Shown here: positions 1 through 7,828 of the stretch, one piece after another
Numbering within the stretch: the first letter of the stretch is position 1
Layout: each line of letters begins with the position of its first letter
DNA from: Bacteroidia bacterium
GTDB taxonomy: Bacteria > Bacteroidota > Bacteroidia > Chitinophagales > UBA2359
DNA: 64,000 nucleotides
Direction: 5' to 3'
Assembly (NCBI GenBank): GCA_030427245.1
Contig: JAUHXA010000021.1
Location: forward strand, 1-64,000
Notes under the pieces: model-generated
The model's input: only the letters and a program-made list of their open reading frames with translations
Told to the model about the DNA's origin: nothing
Databases searched by the model: none
Translations under genes and position numbers: made by a program

Positions 1-2291
1 TTTGTGGAAACAGTCTTGCAAGTTCTCAAACCTGTATTGCACAGGATTGTGAAGCGTTGGATTTGGTCATTGAAGATTTGGAGGCTGAGTATTGTATTGA
101 TGCAGATGCGGTGACTTTGGCGGCAAACATAGAAGGTGGAACATTCACCATAAATGGCAATGAATCCACAACTTTCGACCCTGCAATTTTGGGCGGAGGA
201 ACGCACTTGATTGAATACAGTTTGCAGCAAGGGGAATGTTCTTACAATACGAGTTTGGAAATTGAAGTGGTTGAACCATTAGAGGCAGTCAATATAACTT
301 GCGGAAACAGCACAACGAACTCCGTTTCCTTCAATTGGAGTGAAGTCGTCGGCTATGATTTTGAAGTAACTTACACTGTCAATGGTGAAAATCCAATCAC
401 CACAACAACAAGCGCTAATTCTTTTGAAGTCACCGATTTGAGTCCACAAGATGAAGTGGAAATAATGGTCATTGTCCTAAGCGGTGGAATCTGTGGAAAC
501 AGTCCTTCAAGTTCTCAAACCTGCATTGCACAAGATTGTGAAGCATTGGATTTGGTGATTGAAGGTTTGGAGGAGGAATATTGCAGTGAGGCGGATGCGG
601 TGATTTTGATGGCAAATATTGAAGGAGGAATTTTTACCATAAATGGCAGTGAATCTACAACTTTTGACCCTACAATTTTGGGCGAAGGAACGCACTTGAT
701 TGAATACAGTTTGCAGCAAGGTGATTGCAACTACAATACAAGTTTGGAAATTGAAGTTGTCGAGCCTTTGGAAGCCGTTCTTATCAATTGCGAAAGCAGT
801 ACTCCAAATTCAGTTTCCGTCAATTGGAACGAAGTTGTGGGCTACGATTTTGAAGTAACCTATACCATCAATGGTGAAAATCCAATCACCGCAACAACAA
901 GCGACAACACTTTTGAAGTCACCGATTTAAGTCCACAAGATGAAGTCGAAATTTCGGTCATTGTCCTAAACGATGGAATCTGCGGAAACAGCCCTGTGAG
1001 TTCTCAAACCTGTATTGCACAGGATTGTGAAGCGATTGATTTGGTCATTGAAGGCTTGGAGACTGAATATTGCAGCGATGCGGATGCGGTGACTTTGATG
1101 GCAAATATTGCAGGTGGTACTTTTACCATAAACGGCAATGAATCTACGACTTTCGACCCTGCAATTTTAGGCGAAGGAATGCACTTGATTGAATATACTT
1201 TGCAGCAAGGAGATTGTTTTTACAATACGAGTTTGGAAATTGAAGTCGTTGAACCATTGGAGGCAGTCAATATAACTTGCGGAAACAGCACTCCCAACTC
1301 CGTTTCCTTCAATTGGAGTGAAGTCGTTGGTTACGATTTTGAAGTCGTTTATACCGTCAATGGTGAAAATCCAATCGTCACAACTACAAGCGACAATTCA
1401 CTTGAAGTTACGGGTTTGAACCCATTGGATGAAGTCGAAATTTCGGTCATTGTTTTGAATGATGGTATATGTGGAGAGAGTTCCTTGGAAATCCACAGTT
1501 GCAGCACTTTGGCTTGCCCCGAAATCAGTTGGAATTTGCCTGCTATGGCTTGTTTGGACGAAGTGGTGCATTTTGACTTGATGGGCGGTTTTGGAGAAAA
1601 CACCCAACTTACTTGGGCTTCTCCAAATGGCACAATTCCACAATTGGAGTCGCCTAATAGTTATACAATCAATTGGAATCAAGGAGGTTGGCAGTATTTG
1701 TATTTGGATGCAATGGACGAAAACGGCTGTGAAGCGGCTATTAGCGATAGTGTTTTTGTGAGCGATTTGTATGTGGAAAGTTCAGCAGATACTTCAATTT
1801 TGTATGCTTCAACTATTGAGCTTGAAAGTTTTGTAGAAGGTGTGTATCAAGGTGATTTGACCTATTTGTGGACAGCTTCAACGGATGAAATATTGACCTG
1901 TGAAGATTGTCCCATGCTTGCTATTGCGCCATTAGAACCAACGACTTACACTTTGTCGGTGATAGATGAAAATGGTTGTTCGGCAATGACTTCTGTTTTT
2001 GTCGATGTGATTTACGAAAACAGAATCGCTGTTCCAACTGCATTTTCACCAAATGGTGACGGCATGAACGATATTTTCCAAATTTCGGGCTTGAACATCG
2101 AATCGGTAGAATTGGTGGTTTATAACCGTTGGGGCAAAGAGGTTTTCCGCACACAAGATGTCAACGCAGGTTGGGACGGAATTTTTGGAGGAGAAAACCA
2201 GCCAATTGGGACGTATGCGTACTATGCAATGGTGCGCTTTGAGGATGGAGTCGAGGAATTGGTGAGGGGGAATTTGACTTTGATTCGATAA
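1..2291 (+). CDS. Repeat surface protein with gliding-motility (CHU_C) C-terminal domain, 5' end off window
   Basis: This is the C-terminal part of a large secreted protein. The reading frame is open back to base 3 and encodes part of the same repeat there, so the ATG at 57 is not the true start. Three consecutive modules of exactly 489 bp (163 residues) begin at about 33, 522 and 1011, each opening with Cys-Ile-Ala-Gln-Asp-Cys and containing an Fn3-like half (motif VGYDFEVTYTVNGENP). After a PKD-like region the protein ends in a CHU_C domain (PTAFSPNGDGMNDIF, then YNRWGKEVF). In Bacteroidota this domain is the type B signal for export and surface attachment by the type IX secretion system. 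Binding target unknown; adhesion or gliding is inferred. The modules closely match those in the protein at 7829-11077. Confidence 0.88.
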   Translation, partial: CGNSLASSQTCIAQDCEALDLVIEDLEAEYCIDADAVTLAANIEGGTFTINGNESTTFDPAILGGGTHLIEYSLQQGECSYNTSLEIEVVEPLEAVNITCGNSTTNSVSFNWSEVVGYDFEVTYTVNGENPITTTTSANSFEVTDLSPQDEVEIMVIVLSGGICGNSPSSSQTCIAQDCEALDLVIEGLEEEYCSEADAVILMANIEGGIFTINGSESTTFDPTILGEGTHLIEYSLQQGDCNYNTSLEIEVVEPLEAVLINCESSTPNSVSVNWNEVVGYDFEVTYTINGENPITATTSDNTFEVTDLSPQDEVEISVIVLNDGICGNSPVSSQTCIAQDCEAIDLVIEGLETEYCSDADAVTLMANIAGGTFTINGNESTTFDPAILGEGMHLIEYTLQQGDCFYNTSLEIEVVEPLEAVNITCGNSTPNSVSFNWSEVVGYDFEVVYTVNGENPIVTTTSDNSLEVTGLNPLDEVEISVIVLNDGICGESSLEIHSCSTLACPEISWNLPAMACLDEVVHFDLMGGFGENTQLTWASPNGTIPQLESPNSYTINWNQGGWQYLYLDAMDENGCEAAISDSVFVSDLYVESSADTSILYASTIELESFVEGVYQGDLTYLWTASTDEILTCEDCPMLAIAPLEPTTYTLSVIDENGCSAMTSVFVDVIYENRIAVPTAFSPNGDGMNDIFQISGLNIESVELVVYNRWGKEVFRTQDVNAGWDGIFGGENQPIGTYAYYAMVRFEDGVEELVRGNLTLIR
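33..1499 (+). repeat. Three tandem 489-bp coding repeats
   Basis: Copies start at 33, 522 and 1011 with an identical period of 489 bp and no length variation. Each encodes a 163-residue module with two conserved Cys at the start. The array may continue to the left of the window. Confidence 0.85.
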
Positions 2292-2297
2292 GAAGAA

Positions 2298-2324
2298 ACT
2301 TAACAAATCAAATATTTGTTAAGT
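2298..2324. terminator. Perfect 10-bp hairpin downstream of the CHU_C gene
   Basis: ACTTAACAAA pairs perfectly with TTTGTTAAGT across a 7-nt loop, 6 bp after the stop codon at 2291. It may terminate the surface-protein transcript. Because it lies 40 bp before the antitoxin-like gene, it could instead be an operator for that gene; a second imperfect inverted repeat (TTACTT at about 2334, AAGTAA at about 2352) sits closer to the start codon. Confidence 0.5.
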
Positions 2325-2363
2325 GATTGGATATATTACTTAATAAAAAGAAAGTAACGATAT

Positions 2364-2624
2364 ATGCAAGCGATAAGAAAAATAATCAAAGTAGAAAACA
2401 ATCAACTTCAGATTGATTTACCTGAAAATTTATTTTCAGGTTTAGTAGAAGTCATTATACTTCCCTTCAAGAGTAAAGAGGAAAAGAAGGAAGTTATTCA
2501 AAAAAAAGAACTCGCCAATGATTTAAATGATTTTCAAAAATTACTGTTATCTGGACCAATCATGAGCGATGAAGAATTAAAATTTTTCAATGACAAAAAA
2601 ACACATTTTAACCGATGGAAGTAA
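2364..2624 (+). CDS. VapB-like antitoxin (putative)
   Basis: An 86-residue protein encoded directly upstream of, and overlapping by 10 bp, a PIN-domain gene. That arrangement is the classic antitoxin-toxin order, with coupled translation. The first 40 residues (MQAIRKIIKVENNQLQIDLP...) look like a small beta-rich DNA-binding fold of the AbrB/MazE kind, and the acidic-basic tail (GPIMSDEELKFFNDKK) resembles the toxin-wrapping tails of Bacteroidota VapB proteins. No catalytic motif is visible. The antitoxin role is inferred mainly from position and size. Inverted repeats in the 70 bp upstream could be its autoregulatory operator. Confidence 0.6.
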   Translation: MQAIRKIIKVENNQLQIDLPENLFSGLVEVIILPFKSKEEKKEVIQKKELANDLNDFQKLLLSGPIMSDEELKFFNDKKTHFNRWK

Positions 2625-3004
2625 TTTGTTTGGACAGCACTGTGCTAATTGAGTATTATCGCAAGACTAAAAAAGAAAATAGTTTTTTATTTCGCTTAGC
2701 CGCTCATTATCAATTCAAAATCTCAGCTATTGTAAAATACGAAGTTTATCGTGGAGATAAAAAAGACGATGTAATATGGACTCTTATCTTCAATACAATA
2801 GAAATTCTGCCATTTGATGATGAATGTGCGGAGATAGCTGCAAAAATTTACAAAGAATTGAAATTGAAGCGTAAACTAATAGATACAGATGATATATTAA
2901 TCGCTGCTACTTCCATTAAAAATGACCTGCCATTAGCAACTCTTAACCAAAAACATTTTGAAAGAATTGACAACCTTCAAATAATAACACCTAACGATTT
3001 GTGA
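2615..3004 (+). CDS. PIN-domain ribonuclease, VapC-type toxin
   Basis: A 129-residue PIN domain, the full usual length of VapC toxins, which are Mg2+-dependent endoribonucleases that usually cut tRNA or rRNA. The acidic metal-binding residues are visible: D7 (CLDSTVLIEYY), E43 (KYEVYRG) and D90/D92/D93 (IDTDDILIAATS). The C-terminal motif usually seen as T-x-D/N-x-x-H-F is present as TLNQKHF near residue 110. The ATG lies inside the end of the antitoxin-like gene, so the two are one operon. Family assignment is firm; the RNA target is unknown. The tail of the gene is followed by a short ACTTG/CAAGT hairpin of doubtful meaning. Confidence 0.85.
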   Translation: MEVICLDSTVLIEYYRKTKKENSFLFRLAAHYQFKISAIVKYEVYRGDKKDDVIWTLIFNTIEILPFDDECAEIAAKIYKELKLKRKLIDTDDILIAATSIKNDLPLATLNQKHFERIDNLQIITPNDL

Positions 3005-3050
3005 CTTGAATGCAAGTGATTAAAAAATAATCAAAATAAAAACTCCCCAA

Positions 3051-3222
3051 CTACTTTTTCTCTGTAATCCGTTCCTTCAATCGTCGAGCCTCTTCAACAG
3101 GATAAACAGGCATCCTCCGTAATTCATACAGCCCTTGAACAGAGGAAATAAAAGCTTGATATACTTGAAGAAAATGTAATGTAAAAGTTGAATCTTTGTG
3201 TTGGTGAGAGGGAATTTGACGC
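3051..3222 (-). pseudogene. 3' relic of a paralogue of the 3367-4836 gene
   Basis: The minus strand encodes a stretch that aligns with the C-terminus of the neighbouring 489-residue protein, starting at HKDSTFT and continuing through HFLQVYQAFISSVQGLYEL and MPVYPVEEARRLKERI to a TAG stop at 3053-3051. The relic lacks about 7 residues present in the intact gene (DRMKVAR) and diverges in frame, mostly by substitutions that keep the reading frame. Nothing upstream of HKDSTFT aligns, and no start codon or leader is apparent. This is best read as what is left of a tandem second copy. It lies about 150 bp beyond the end of the intact gene on the same strand. Confidence 0.75.
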
Positions 3223-3366
3223 TTATAAGATAAAAAACATTGGATAGTTGGCGGAATCTACCTATTTTTACCCAGATTCCGCCAACTATCGCAATTACTA
3301 TGGGTAAAAAAACTACCCAACGAACACAGCATTGGATTGAAAGACGAGGTCTTGACTTTGGACGAT

Positions 3367-4836
3367 TTATTCGATAATTGAGTTCACCTTCTCCCCTAAC
3401 CATCTTTTCTCCGCAATCCGCTCCGCCTCTTCAATATTTTCCTTCAATCGCCGAGCCACTTTCATTCTATCTTCAACAGGATAAACAGGCATCGTTTGCA
3501 ATTCATACAATCCTTCAACAGAAGCGATAAAAGCTTGATACACTTGCAGAAAATGTGGGGTGAAAGTTGAATCTTTGTGGCGAAGGAGGTATTGTTTGAA
3601 AGCAGTTAAGAGTTTGAGGAGTTGTTCGTCATCGTCGAGTTCGTAGTAAGCTTTGATTAACAAAACCTTGTGTTCTTTGTACCGCCAAAAATCCTGCTCG
3701 TGTTTATAGGCTTGAAGGGTGTCAATTGTGGCTTGAAACTGGTCTTGGTGAAACTCCAAAACCGCTTTGGCATAGACCTTCAAGGAGGCTTGCGAAGTCC
3801 TCATTTTATCTTGATTGGCTTCAAAAAAACCTTTTGCCCACTCCAATTGATTGGCATAAATGGCGGCACGAATGATGTTGATGAAATGGACGGGCGGCGT
3901 GATAAAACCGTTGGTGTAAATGATTTCTTGTTCGACCATCAATTGATAAACTTCAAAAATGGCTTGTGAATAACCCGTTTTACCACTCGTCAATTGGGTA
4001 TTGTAATAGTTAATCAAACAAGTATATATTTGCCGCAATTCACCTTTGGCAATCACTTCTTGATTCGATTGCAGCCCTTCCTTCAATGCTTCAATGTATT
4101 CTGTCTTTCCCTCCTTCAAAAACAACATCAACAAACGGTACAATTTGACCAAAGGAATCTCAGTATAAGGGCTTTCCTCCAAATACTTCAACAATTCTTC
4201 TGCAAATCGAAACTCATAAGAAACAGCGGTCAATAACTGCTCATTCAACATCACACAAAAATACTTCAACTTTTGGACGATAAAATACGCATCAAAACTG
4301 TCCGAAACCGCTTGGAAATCACTGCTAACTGCTCTGCCTTTGGTCACGATATTGAAGGCAAAATCGAACTCTTGAAGTAGGTGAAAGTGTTGAAAATCTT
4401 CCGCTTGTTTGCTTGTTTTTTTTTCGTATTGATTTTTAATCGACCCTATTTCACTTTGCAGTTGCTCCAATAATTTTCGCTCAAACAGCACATTTAACCA
4501 CAAACGATTTTTGGTAGCCGTATCTTCTTGCAGTTTTTTCTCCAACAAAAAATCTTTAATCAGATTCATCAACTGATTTTTGACATTGCTCAACTGCTGT
4601 TTGTCCCTTTTGGAGTCGTAGTTTTTGTGAGGGAAAAGCGTATAGAAAACCTTGTCTTCCTGCAATTTGGAGTGGGTAAAATCATTTTTGTGATGGGCAT
4701 ACAAACAATCGAATAACTGCAAGACTTTATCACGTCGGCTGTTGTTGTGATAAGGCGACTCAATGTACTTTTTTAGCTCCTTCAATTCTTTGACAGGCAG
4801 CGTTTTGAGGAATTGAACCAACTTATCATTATACAT
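3367..4836 (-). CDS. Conserved protein of unknown function, alpha-helical
   Basis: A 489-residue protein I do not recognise as a named family. It begins MYNDKLVQFLKTLPVKELKE, lacks a signal peptide and membrane segments, and is rich in Leu, Lys, Glu and Gln with a helical pattern throughout, suggesting a cytoplasmic helical-repeat (TPR-like) scaffold. N-terminal residues 1-140 are especially charged and may be coiled coil. Its last 60 codons are duplicated as a degenerate relic directly downstream. No operon partner is evident; the gene stands alone on the minus strand between the PIN toxin and a divergent surface-protein gene. Confidence 0.7.
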   Translation of the reverse strand: MYNDKLVQFLKTLPVKELKELKKYIESPYHNNSRRDKVLQLFDCLYAHHKNDFTHSKLQEDKVFYTLFPHKNYDSKRDKQQLSNVKNQLMNLIKDFLLEKKLQEDTATKNRLWLNVLFERKLLEQLQSEIGSIKNQYEKKTSKQAEDFQHFHLLQEFDFAFNIVTKGRAVSSDFQAVSDSFDAYFIVQKLKYFCVMLNEQLLTAVSYEFRFAEELLKYLEESPYTEIPLVKLYRLLMLFLKEGKTEYIEALKEGLQSNQEVIAKGELRQIYTCLINYYNTQLTSGKTGYSQAIFEVYQLMVEQEIIYTNGFITPPVHFINIIRAAIYANQLEWAKGFFEANQDKMRTSQASLKVYAKAVLEFHQDQFQATIDTLQAYKHEQDFWRYKEHKVLLIKAYYELDDDEQLLKLLTAFKQYLLRHKDSTFTPHFLQVYQAFIASVEGLYELQTMPVYPVEDRMKVARRLKENIEEAERIAEKRWLGEKVNSIIE

Positions 4837-5248
4837 CTTTGTTCTTTTTTGTTGGGTTTTGCAGTTATGGGCTGCAAGATAAGGCTTTTCAAGAAAACGA
4901 TTAAGACTTTGTAAATCAAGGCTCTATTTTTACAAAGCCTTTTATTTCTTCGCTTCAAAGGTTGTTTTGGGAGTTATTTTTGAGGAAAATGTTTTTGGGG
5001 CTGTTGGTGAAAAGGGATAAATTTGAACACAGAGGCTCGGAGGTACAGAGATTTTTATTTCTGCACTGGATTTGAAACTGAACGCTGAGACAGAGAGGTG
5101 GAGAGATTTTTTGAACACAAAACTCGGAGGAATAGAGGATTTAGAACGTAGCGAAAACTTTGTCAACGGTCGAAGACCTTAACAAAAGTTAAAGCGAATA
5201 TAATCACAGAGGCTTTCATTATCAAATGATTAAAAAACACCATTTACC
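4837..5248. other. Divergent intergenic region with repeated low-complexity DNA
   Basis: A 412-bp spacer between two divergent genes. At 4907-4937 CTTTGTAAA pairs with TTTACAAAG over a 13-nt loop; an alternative stem AAGGCT/AGCCTT overlaps it and is followed by a T-rich run. From about 5025 to 5155 there are imperfect copies of an 'acacagaggctcggaggnacagag' type phrase. No convincing gene is seen here. Confidence 0.55.
5064..5112. repeat. Dispersed intergenic repeat, copy 1
   Basis: The stretch starting CACTGGATTTGA and ending GAGGTGGAGAGATTTTTT recurs with small differences at 35807-35855, also just outside a coding region. The core AGACAGAGAGGTGGAGAGAT belongs to a family of purine-biased intergenic phrases. 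Confidence 0.6.
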
Positions 5249-7672
5249 ATGAACAAATACCAAACCATCACAATCACGCTTTTTCTTCTCCTGCTTTCAC
5301 TCCCTTCAATGGCGAAAGTGGCAGAGGCAGATTCATTGGCTTTGGTAGATTTATACAAAGCTACAAATGGCGAAAACTGGACAAACAATTCAGAATGGCT
5401 GCAAGGTGAGGTAAGGAATTGGAAAGGCGTTGTTTTGGATAACACAGAAACTCAAATCGTCAGTATTTCACTGACCAACAACAATTTAACAGGCTCATTA
5501 CCCGATAACTGGAGTTTATCAGATTTGAAGTGGTTGAATCTAAGCGGCAATCACATTAAAGAAACCGTTCCCAACTTCAATCTACCGAACTTGCAAAACT
5601 TAGCTTTGAGTGGAAACGAATTGGAGGGGGAGATTCCCAATTTTTCGGCAATGCCAAAATTGAAACTACTGACTTTGGCAGACAATCAATTGGAGGGAAC
5701 GATTCCCGATTTTGACCAATTGCCGAACTTGGAGTGGCTCAATTTGGGCGGCAATCAATTGCAGGGTTCTTTTCCAAACTTTATTCACAATCCTCAATTG
5801 ACTGACCTTTATATAAACGACAATCAACTCAATGGAACTGTTCCTAACTTGGCGCATTTGGTCAATTTAGAAACTTGTTGGATTCAAAACAATCAATTTA
5901 CCTTCGAGGGTTTGGAGGAAAATATTGAAGTGCAACAAGACAATCCCGTTTTTGAAACTTTTCGATATGCTCCACAAAATGTAGTGGATTTGGAACAAAC
6001 GACGGATGATATTTTGTTTATGGCAGCAGGAAATTCACCGAGCAATCGCTATCATTGGTATAGAAATGGTCAATGGCAAGAAACTTCAACCGAAAATTTT
6101 TACATCGTAACGAGGGCAGGGGATTATCATTGCAGTGTGACAAATGAGGCGGCAAGCGATTTGAATTTGCAGAGCAAGAGCGTTCATTTCGACCACAATA
6201 AATGCCGATTGGCAGAACCTTTTGAGCTTCCTTCAATGGCAGTTTCGGAGTTTATCGGTCCCTTCAACAACAAAAGTATGGGCAACCCTGTAGAGGCGCA
6301 AACTTTGGCAGTTTGCTTTGAAGATGCTTCTTTGGACAATTTGTTGTGGCATGTTTTTGAAGGAGACGGTGAGGTGTATAGTTTTTACATTCACGACAAG
6401 GGGGCGGATGTAGAGAATGGTTTGAAAGATGCACAGATTGCTGTTTATGAAGGCGTTTGTGGAGAATTGGATTTGTTGATTTGCAACGACAATATGAGTT
6501 CAACAAGCAATCAGGCTTTGGCGACGCTGCAAACAAAACCCAATCAGGTGTACTATTTGATGATTGACGGACGAGGTTCTGCGGCAGGTGAATTTTACAT
6601 CGAAACATGGAAAGGCGAAAGTATTTGGGCGGGCGATACAGACAACAATGGCGAGGTGAATCACCACGATTTGTTGGCAGTCGGTATGGCGTATGACTTT
6701 GGAGGTTCTGCTCGAACGAATCCCAATAGTGATTTTTTGCCGAAAGCTTCGGAGGAATGGTTGTATGAGTTTAACAATGGTCTTAACCATCATTTTGCAG
6801 ATGCAAATGGGGACGGAGAGGTGAATTGGTTGGATAGGGAGGTGATTCGTCAAAACTACAAACACAGTCATGTTTCCTTCCATACTTCGGGTAGCGGCTT
6901 ATCGCCCATTGAAGGTTTTGGGATTCCTTTGGAATTGACTGCCAACTTGATAGACACGATTCAAGAAGGTTATGAATACCTATTTCGCATCGGAACGGAC
7001 GAAAACAATCCCGCTTTTGAAGATATTTTGGGTGTTTCGATGACCGTAGAAATTTTGGTGGCGGCAAATGTACCCGATACGGTGCTGATTCAAGACCCTG
7101 TGATTTTTTACAACAATTCTGCCATCGGCAAAAAGGGCTTGAATATGATTACTTTGGACAGCCTTCAATTGGTGGAGCACAACCGCTATGAGTGGGATGT
7201 AGCAATGGTGAGAATCGACCATCAAGGCGTTTCGACGGGTGGCGAATTGTGTAGTATTGCCTGCATTTTTTCGGTTGGTAGCATTGACAAAAGCGGCTCT
7301 GGTATTCCGATGATTGTCCGATTGAAGAATGTGAAACTGCTGAATGTCAATGAAAAATCTTTGGCGGTGAGTTTACCTTCAATGCGTTTTGAAGTGGGTG
7401 AAGTTGAACAAGATTTACCGACTTCTATTGAAGAAAACTTGCTCCCCCAATTGCAGTTTTACCCTAATCCTGTGCGTGATTGGTTGTACATTACACCTTC
7501 TATTGGTTTTTCTAAGAATGTGAAAGTGAGGCTTTTTGATAAGAATGGGGCGGTTGTTTTGGAGGGTGGAGGTTTGGATTTGGATATTCGGGATTTGCAG
7601 GAAGGATTGTATTGGCTGCAATTGGAGGATAATGGTAGGGTGACAGAAGGTGTGAAGGTCTTAATATTATAA
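5249..7672 (+). CDS. Secreted leucine-rich-repeat protein with dockerin-like pair and T9SS sorting tail
   Basis: An 807-residue protein with a signal peptide (residues 1-22, ending PSMAKVAEA). Residues 25-60 match the common LRR capping region (ALVDLYKATNGENWTNNSEW), and residues 65-240 form leucine-rich repeats of the plant-like xxLxxLxLxxNxLxGxIP type. An Ig/PKD-like segment follows to about 320. Two calcium-loop segments, DTDNNGEVNHHD near 465 and DANGDGEVNWLD near 517, look like a dockerin type I pair, followed by a cohesin-like beta region. The last 75 residues (LQFYPNPVRDWLYI...) are a type A T9SS sorting domain, so the product is probably exported and lipid-anchored on the surface. Ligand unknown. 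Start supported by the signal peptide. Confidence 0.88.
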   Translation: MNKYQTITITLFLLLLSLPSMAKVAEADSLALVDLYKATNGENWTNNSEWLQGEVRNWKGVVLDNTETQIVSISLTNNNLTGSLPDNWSLSDLKWLNLSGNHIKETVPNFNLPNLQNLALSGNELEGEIPNFSAMPKLKLLTLADNQLEGTIPDFDQLPNLEWLNLGGNQLQGSFPNFIHNPQLTDLYINDNQLNGTVPNLAHLVNLETCWIQNNQFTFEGLEENIEVQQDNPVFETFRYAPQNVVDLEQTTDDILFMAAGNSPSNRYHWYRNGQWQETSTENFYIVTRAGDYHCSVTNEAASDLNLQSKSVHFDHNKCRLAEPFELPSMAVSEFIGPFNNKSMGNPVEAQTLAVCFEDASLDNLLWHVFEGDGEVYSFYIHDKGADVENGLKDAQIAVYEGVCGELDLLICNDNMSSTSNQALATLQTKPNQVYYLMIDGRGSAAGEFYIETWKGESIWAGDTDNNGEVNHHDLLAVGMAYDFGGSARTNPNSDFLPKASEEWLYEFNNGLNHHFADANGDGEVNWLDREVIRQNYKHSHVSFHTSGSGLSPIEGFGIPLELTANLIDTIQEGYEYLFRIGTDENNPAFEDILGVSMTVEILVAANVPDTVLIQDPVIFYNNSAIGKKGLNMITLDSLQLVEHNRYEWDVAMVRIDHQGVSTGGELCSIACIFSVGSIDKSGSGIPMIVRLKNVKLLNVNEKSLAVSLPSMRFEVGEVEQDLPTSIEENLLPQLQFYPNPVRDWLYITPSIGFSKNVKVRLFDKNGAVVLEGGGLDLDIRDLQEGLYWLQLEDNGRVTEGVKVLIL

Positions 7673-7680
7673 CCGCCCGT

Positions 7681-7785
7681 TCAAGTGTCCACACTTGAGC
7701 GAAATCCATGTGGCAAGTCTCCAGACTTGCCAGATATACGGAGTCAGGAGACTCCATGCTTAGAGTTGTTCGAGTGTGGACACTC
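7681..7785. repeat. Cluster of four short palindromes (REP-like)
   Basis: Four hairpins are packed into 105 bp: 7681-7698 (TCAAGTGT-CC-ACACTTGA), 7711-7732 (TGGCAAGTCT-CC-AGACTTGCCA), 7740-7755 (GGAGTC-AGGA-GACTCC) and 7772-7785 (GAGTGT-GG-ACACTC). The first and last are also complementary to each other, so the block could fold as one larger structure. It lies between two + strand surface-protein genes. Confidence 0.75.
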
Positions 7786-7828
7786 AAACAGGCGCATAGA
7801 AGATTGAAAAACATTAAACAAAAATAAC

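Noticed and set aside
2298-2324. Hairpin as a definite terminator
   Set aside because: It lacks a U run, and sits upstream of the toxin-antitoxin pair, so an operator role is equally possible; reported with moderate confidence.
3077-3403. 108-codon minus-strand frame at this place as a gene
   Set aside because: It runs through the relic in the wrong frame and into the end of the intact gene; the relic's own frame aligns far better.
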